Positions 53,404-56,456 of a stretch of 56,456 nucleotides of DNA are shown piece after piece (position 1 is the first letter of the stretch; each line of letters opens with the position of its first letter). A program made the translations under genes and the position numbers. The notes below the pieces were generated by a model. The model was not told the DNA's origin. It was given only the letters and a program-made list of their open reading frames with translations, and made no database searches. Origin of the DNA: Crocinitomicaceae bacterium (GTDB lineage: Bacteria > Bacteroidota > Bacteroidia > Flavobacteriales_D > Crocinitomicaceae). The stretch spans positions 1-56,456 of the forward strand of contig JABURP010000121.1 of NCBI GenBank assembly GCA_014762645.1, given 5' to 3'.

Positions 53404-55116
53404 GTGCTAAAAATCTGCATCTTAATATCAATTTTCTCCTTAATACAAGTGATCAGCTTTTCTCAACACGAAGCAGATTATTGGCCATTTGGTTATGGCT
53501 CTGGAATTAATTTCTATGCTCCAGCTATTACTAATGACTCAAGTTCATTAAATGCTTATGAAGGTTGTAGCGTTATCTCAGACGGCTGCGGAATTCTATT
53601 TTACACAGACGGAGATACTGTATTCAATCGTAACCATATTCCAATGCCAAATGGATTTGATCTAGCCGGAGAATGTTTCAATTATGGTGAACCATCAAAT
53701 ACTCAAGGAGCACTCATAGTCTCTCAACCGGGATCAGATAGCATTTTTTACATATTCACAACAGATTGTATTGAAGATACTTTAGCTGACGGAATGAGGT
53801 ATTCCATTGTTGATATGAGTTTGGATAATGGAAATGGGGACGTAACCATTAAAAATCAACTATTAATGCCCTCAAGTACAGAAAAACTGACAGCAACACG
53901 TCATCAAAATAGTTGTGATGTCTGGATTTTAGGGCATGAATATGGAAATGATGCGTTTCATGCATTTCTTCTTTCAAATTCAGGAATTATTGGGCCCATA
54001 ATTTCAAACACCGGTCAAATACATGATTACAATAATCAATGCGGAGTTTTTCCTTGTATTAATGAACAAATTGCTAGAGGGTATATGAAGTTTTCCTCAG
54101 ATGGAACTAAACTAGTTCTTGTCTCAACACCTGATGACTATGATATAAATGTGCAACCGGTTTATGGTCTTTATCCAGAAATTTTCACATTTGACAAATC
54201 ATCTGGAATTGTAACCTCAGACTTAGTGCTAAATGACTCTACATATCTTTATTATGGGGCTTCATTTTCACCCGATAACTCAATTTTATATTTGAGTTGT
54301 GCTTGGTATGGTTATAACTATTCAAAGGGATACTTGCATCAATATGATTTATCTTCTGGTAGTCCGGCAACCATTATAAATAGCATTTACCTAGTCAATG
54401 ACACAATTCAACACAATTATTATCCGGGTGCATTACAACTTGGCTATGATGGAAAAATATATGCTGCAAACGATTATTCGAATTACATAAGTACAATTAA
54501 TAACCCAAATAATATTGGTGTGTCTTGTGCATACCAAGATACTGCTCATAATCTAGGACCTAATCATTTCTGCGGTGTGGGCTTACCTAATTTGATGGAA
54601 AGCTATTTCTTAAATGATCAAGAAGCCGATTTTTCTGCTTCGACTTCAACCGCTCAAGTCGGAGATACAATTTATTTTCTAGACAACTCAATTAATCCAA
54701 ATTCATGGGAATGGGATTTCGGAGACGGAGCCATATCTTTCTCCCAAAACCCTTATCATGTTTACAATTTACCGGGCATTTATCAAGTGGAGTTGACTAT
54801 TAACAAAGAATGCCATTATGATCGACAATGTTTCACCGTAGAAATTACTGACGAGCATAATTCAATTACGGCATTTGATCCTAATTCAATTTTGATTTAT
54901 CCGAACCCCATAAATGATAAGTTAATTTTTGAATCGCCATTTGTTATTGAAAATCCAAAGTTTAAGATTGTCAACTCTCTTGGCCAGATTGTATATTTTG
55001 TGAGCCCGGACTCTAATTCATCCTTTACATTTAATTTAAATCTTCCCGCGGGCGTCTATTATCTCATACTTGATAGTGATTACCAACAAGCAACTTGGAA
55101 AGTTGTCCAACAATGA
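53404..55116 (+). CDS. Cassette 1: secreted propeller/PKD protein with T9SS sorting domain
   Basis: 570 aa, GTG start, signal peptide LKICILISIFSLIQVISFS. The body (about 25-400) looks like a beta-propeller with repeats such as FSSDGTKLVLVS, FSPDNSILYLS and LGYDGKIYAAND. A PKD domain (about 415-480, WEWDFGDGAISFSQNPYHVYNLPGIYQVEL) and a T9SS type A sorting domain (LIYPNPINDKLIFES to WKVVQQ) follow. It should be exported to the surface. As a gene cassette it is unusual, since cassettes usually carry short cytoplasmic products. Base composition is more AT-rich than the sterol operon. Ligand unknown. Confidence 0.85.
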   Translation: MLKICILISIFSLIQVISFSQHEADYWPFGYGSGINFYAPAITNDSSSLNAYEGCSVISDGCGILFYTDGDTVFNRNHIPMPNGFDLAGECFNYGEPSNTQGALIVSQPGSDSIFYIFTTDCIEDTLADGMRYSIVDMSLDNGNGDVTIKNQLLMPSSTEKLTATRHQNSCDVWILGHEYGNDAFHAFLLSNSGIIGPIISNTGQIHDYNNQCGVFPCINEQIARGYMKFSSDGTKLVLVSTPDDYDINVQPVYGLYPEIFTFDKSSGIVTSDLVLNDSTYLYYGASFSPDNSILYLSCAWYGYNYSKGYLHQYDLSSGSPATIINSIYLVNDTIQHNYYPGALQLGYDGKIYAANDYSNYISTINNPNNIGVSCAYQDTAHNLGPNHFCGVGLPNLMESYFLNDQEADFSASTSTAQVGDTIYFLDNSINPNSWEWDFGDGAISFSQNPYHVYNLPGIYQVELTINKECHYDRQCFTVEITDEHNSITAFDPNSILIYPNPINDKLIFESPFVIENPKFKIVNSLGQIVYFVSPDSNSSFTFNLNLPAGVYYLILDSDYQQATWKVVQQ

Positions 55117-55124
55117 TAAAAAAC

Positions 55125-55203
55125 TACACACAACATAATAAGTAAAGTTTACCGCTTGCGCGGTTCGTGCTCAAGCACTAACTTTACTCAAACGTTAGCC
55201 ACC
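55125..55203 (+). repeat. attC-like site 1 (between cassettes 1 and 2)
   Basis: Inverse core TACACACAAC 55125-55134, spacer ATAATA, outer stem AGTAAAGTT 55141-55149 with AACTTTACT 55180-55188, spacer CAAAC, core GTTAGCCACC 55194-55203. Inside the stem are two hairpins, ACCGC/GCGGT (55151-55164) and GTGCT/AGCAC (55167-55178). The right end resembles classical attC ends (ACTCAAGCGTTAGA). Length 79 bp. Confidence 0.8.
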
Positions 55204-55225
55204 ATTACCCAAATCAATTCACATT

Positions 55226-56251
55226 GTGTCAGGCAGAGTAAATGAAATAGATCAATTAGGAACCAACAAACTGGGTGTTGTCGTATCTGAAAATTTAAAA
55301 TGGATTTACCGACCACAGCCAATGTATGATGTCGGAATTGATGCATTATTAGAAGAAGTTGTCGGAGGGAATCCAACCGGAAGATTTATCGCCGTTCAAT
55401 TAAAAAGTGGCCCTGGACATTTCCGAACAAATAAAAAGTATCTAACTCTTAAGGTGTCAAAAGTTCATAGAAATTACTGGCTCGGACTCAGCATACCAAT
55501 AATACTTGTTGGTTATTTACCAGCCAATGACCATTGCATTTGGGAAGTTATTTCTGAAAAGACACTTAAACGAGCTCTACTCCATTGGAAATTGGAAATC
55601 CCAAAACACAAACTGTTGAATTCGAAGAGTCTTATTCCGCTATCTAAACTGGTTCAACCACTAAATGACTCCCTACTAAGAGGGTATAATAGAGATTTAA
55701 AATCAAATGATGTTTACGATTTAGTGGAGAACATGAGGTTACTAAGAGATTCTGCGGAATCAGTTAACAATGTGAATGATATTATGGAAAATCTTACCAT
55801 AAAAATTCAAGAGCACAATGTTGAACTTCATGAATTCATAGATAAAGGAATGAGTAATCAAAATCGTGAAGTACAATCTGTATACAAAGCAATGGGAAAA
55901 GATTTAAAATTTGCTTCAACAAGAATAAGAGGTGAAATTGACGTCTTCTCAGAAACCTTTGGACTTGCAATTTCTGCGCTTCATCTTGGCTCTGAAATCT
56001 ATAAAGACATTACTGATGGTGGAACTGCCTTTGATGAAACACAAAAAGCAATTGCATCAATGGCTCCAAAAATTCCCAAAGCAGTAGCGAGTATCAAATT
56101 TCAAGAAAAGAAAGTAAAAGGTTTACCTGATGTAAATAATGTTCTGACAGATGGCCGAGATTCCTATCTCTCAACAGTTGGAAGTTTAATTGATGAATAT
56201 TCTGCAGCTTACGACTTCGTGAAATATGCAGATGTAGAAAACGGTGGCTAA
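55226..56251 (+). CDS. Cassette 2: DUF4365 nuclease-like protein with helical C-terminal domain
   Basis: 341 aa, GTG start 31 nt into the cassette. The N-terminal DUF4365-type domain (about 5-150) has YDVGIDALLEE followed by FIAVQLKSG: Asp35/Asp39, Glu43 and Gln58-x-Lys60 fit a PD-(D/E)xK-like nuclease core. The C-terminal ~170 residues are helical/coiled-coil, with a hydrophobic stretch (LAISALHLGSEIY). DUF4365 proteins recur in defence islands and cassette arrays, so a role against phage is plausible but unproven. The TAA stop lies within the inverse-core box of the attC site, as is usual in integron cassettes. Confidence 0.82.
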   Translation: MSGRVNEIDQLGTNKLGVVVSENLKWIYRPQPMYDVGIDALLEEVVGGNPTGRFIAVQLKSGPGHFRTNKKYLTLKVSKVHRNYWLGLSIPIILVGYLPANDHCIWEVISEKTLKRALLHWKLEIPKHKLLNSKSLIPLSKLVQPLNDSLLRGYNRDLKSNDVYDLVENMRLLRDSAESVNNVNDIMENLTIKIQEHNVELHEFIDKGMSNQNREVQSVYKAMGKDLKFASTRIRGEIDVFSETFGLAISALHLGSEIYKDITDGGTAFDETQKAIASMAPKIPKAVASIKFQEKKVKGLPDVNNVLTDGRDSYLSTVGSLIDEYSAAYDFVKYADVENGG

Positions 56252-56416
56252 CATAATACCTAAAAATCATGTCCACCCTTTGGCCGCGCGCTTTCTCCCA
56301 TTACTTGTCCATAGTCCGGGCGGCCATCACTCGGTCGGACAGCCAATATCCGGGGTTTCTGGCCAACGCACCTCACGCCGCAATAAATTGCTATTTTTAG
56401 GCAAACGTTATGAGCC
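56243..56416 (+). repeat. attC-like site 2 (between cassettes 2 and 3)
   Basis: Inverse core GGTGGCTAAC 56243-56252, spacer ATAATA, outer stem CCTAAAAAT 56259-56267 with ATTTTTAGG 56393-56401, spacer CAAAC, core GTTATGAGCC 56407-56416. The 125-nt interior is GC-rich (about 58 % by hand count) with nested arms TTGGCC 56280-56285/GGCCAA 56361-56366 and GTCCG 56314-56318/CGGAC 56336-56340. Total 174 bp, longer than usual for attC. Confidence 0.78.
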
Positions 56417-56424
56417 ATTAACCA

Positions 56425-56456
56425 ATGACCGAATTAGAACTCAATAAGAACTTAGA
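56425..56456 (+). CDS. Cassette 3: partial gene cut by the window end
   Basis: ATG at 56425, 17 nt after the cassette boundary, reading MTELELNKNL and running off the window. The short leader and its position directly behind a core site fit a cassette gene. Nothing more can be said from ten codons. Confidence 0.5.
   Translation, partial: MTELELNKNL

Larger units (their letters stand above)
53341..56456 (+). mobile_element. Integron-like gene-cassette array (two complete cassettes, a third cut by the window end)
   Basis: Cassette 1 is 53341-55194 (1854 bp), cassette 2 is 55195-56407 (1213 bp), cassette 3 starts at 56408. Each holds one gene in the same orientation, begins 17-63 nt before the gene start and ends in an attC-like site. 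The first ten bases counted from the crossover G are exactly complementary to the box preceding each cassette's own attC stem (53340-53349 with 55125-55134; 55194-55203 with 56243-56252). That is the hallmark of cassettes that excise as circles. Confidence 0.75.

Noticed and set aside
56244-56447. 67-aa ORF across the last cassette junction
   Set aside because: It lies inside the attC-like site and crosses the predicted crossover; it has no protein-like features.

Overview
The window looks like a metagenome-assembled contig of a Bacteroidota bacterium, most likely Flavobacteriales-like. The evidence is three secreted proteins with type IX secretion (T9SS) C-terminal sorting domains, several promoters of the Bacteroidota TAnnTTTG type, lipoproteins, two-component-type propeller repeats, a small CCxxxCxxCPY protein, and a low-GC genome. 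The first ~31 bases are a leftover Nextera/Tn5 read-1 adapter, so the left edge is a library artefact rather than biology.

Layout. 61-8802 is an envelope block: Fe-S membrane oxidoreductase, two tandem MCE/MlaD proteins, an N-acetylmuramoyl-L-alanine amidase, a divergent LptD-like protein and a PqiA-like protein. 8805-16088 carries lipoproteins (one of 42 aa), a T9SS-secreted LVIVD protein, a gamma-carbonic-anhydrase-like protein, a membrane protein, accA, ispE (MEP pathway) and a glycosyltransferase. 16237-36587 is mixed: tricorn-type protease, LRR lipoprotein, pcm, a giant propeller/SpoIIE phosphatase, DMT and ABC transporters, an aminotransferase, an Omp85-like protein, a subtilase with a Glu at the catalytic Asp position, tsaC, an SpmA/SpmB fusion and hypotheticals. 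36667-39146 holds fhs and fdhD.

39243-51196 is a very compact ten-gene run: gap, squalene synthase, squalene monooxygenase, type 2 IPP isomerase, HMG-CoA reductase, GHMP kinase, diphosphomevalonate decarboxylase, mevalonate kinase, polyprenyl diphosphate synthase and oxidosqualene cyclase. Read together it encodes most of the route from HMG-CoA to a cyclised triterpenol, with eukaryote-type squalene synthase, epoxidase and cyclase placed at the two ends of a bacterial mevalonate operon. No sterol-demethylating or -reducing enzymes are present, so the product is probably an unmodified cyclic triterpenol. The same contig has an intact ispE, so the cell may run the MEP pathway too.

51197-56456 is an accessory region. 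It has a GC-rich, hairpin-dense non-coding stretch, a small zinc-ribbon protein, a tyrosine recombinase and, starting 40 bp after the recombinase stop, what reads as an integron-type gene-cassette array. Two complete cassettes (a T9SS-secreted PKD protein and a DUF4365 nuclease-like protein) and the start of a third are bounded by attC-like sites with a shared architecture. Each complete cassette begins with 10 bases that are exactly complementary to its own inverse-core box. The recombinase lacks the insertion that defines IntI integrases and is transcribed toward the cassettes, so this may be an integron-like system driven by a non-IntI recombinase.
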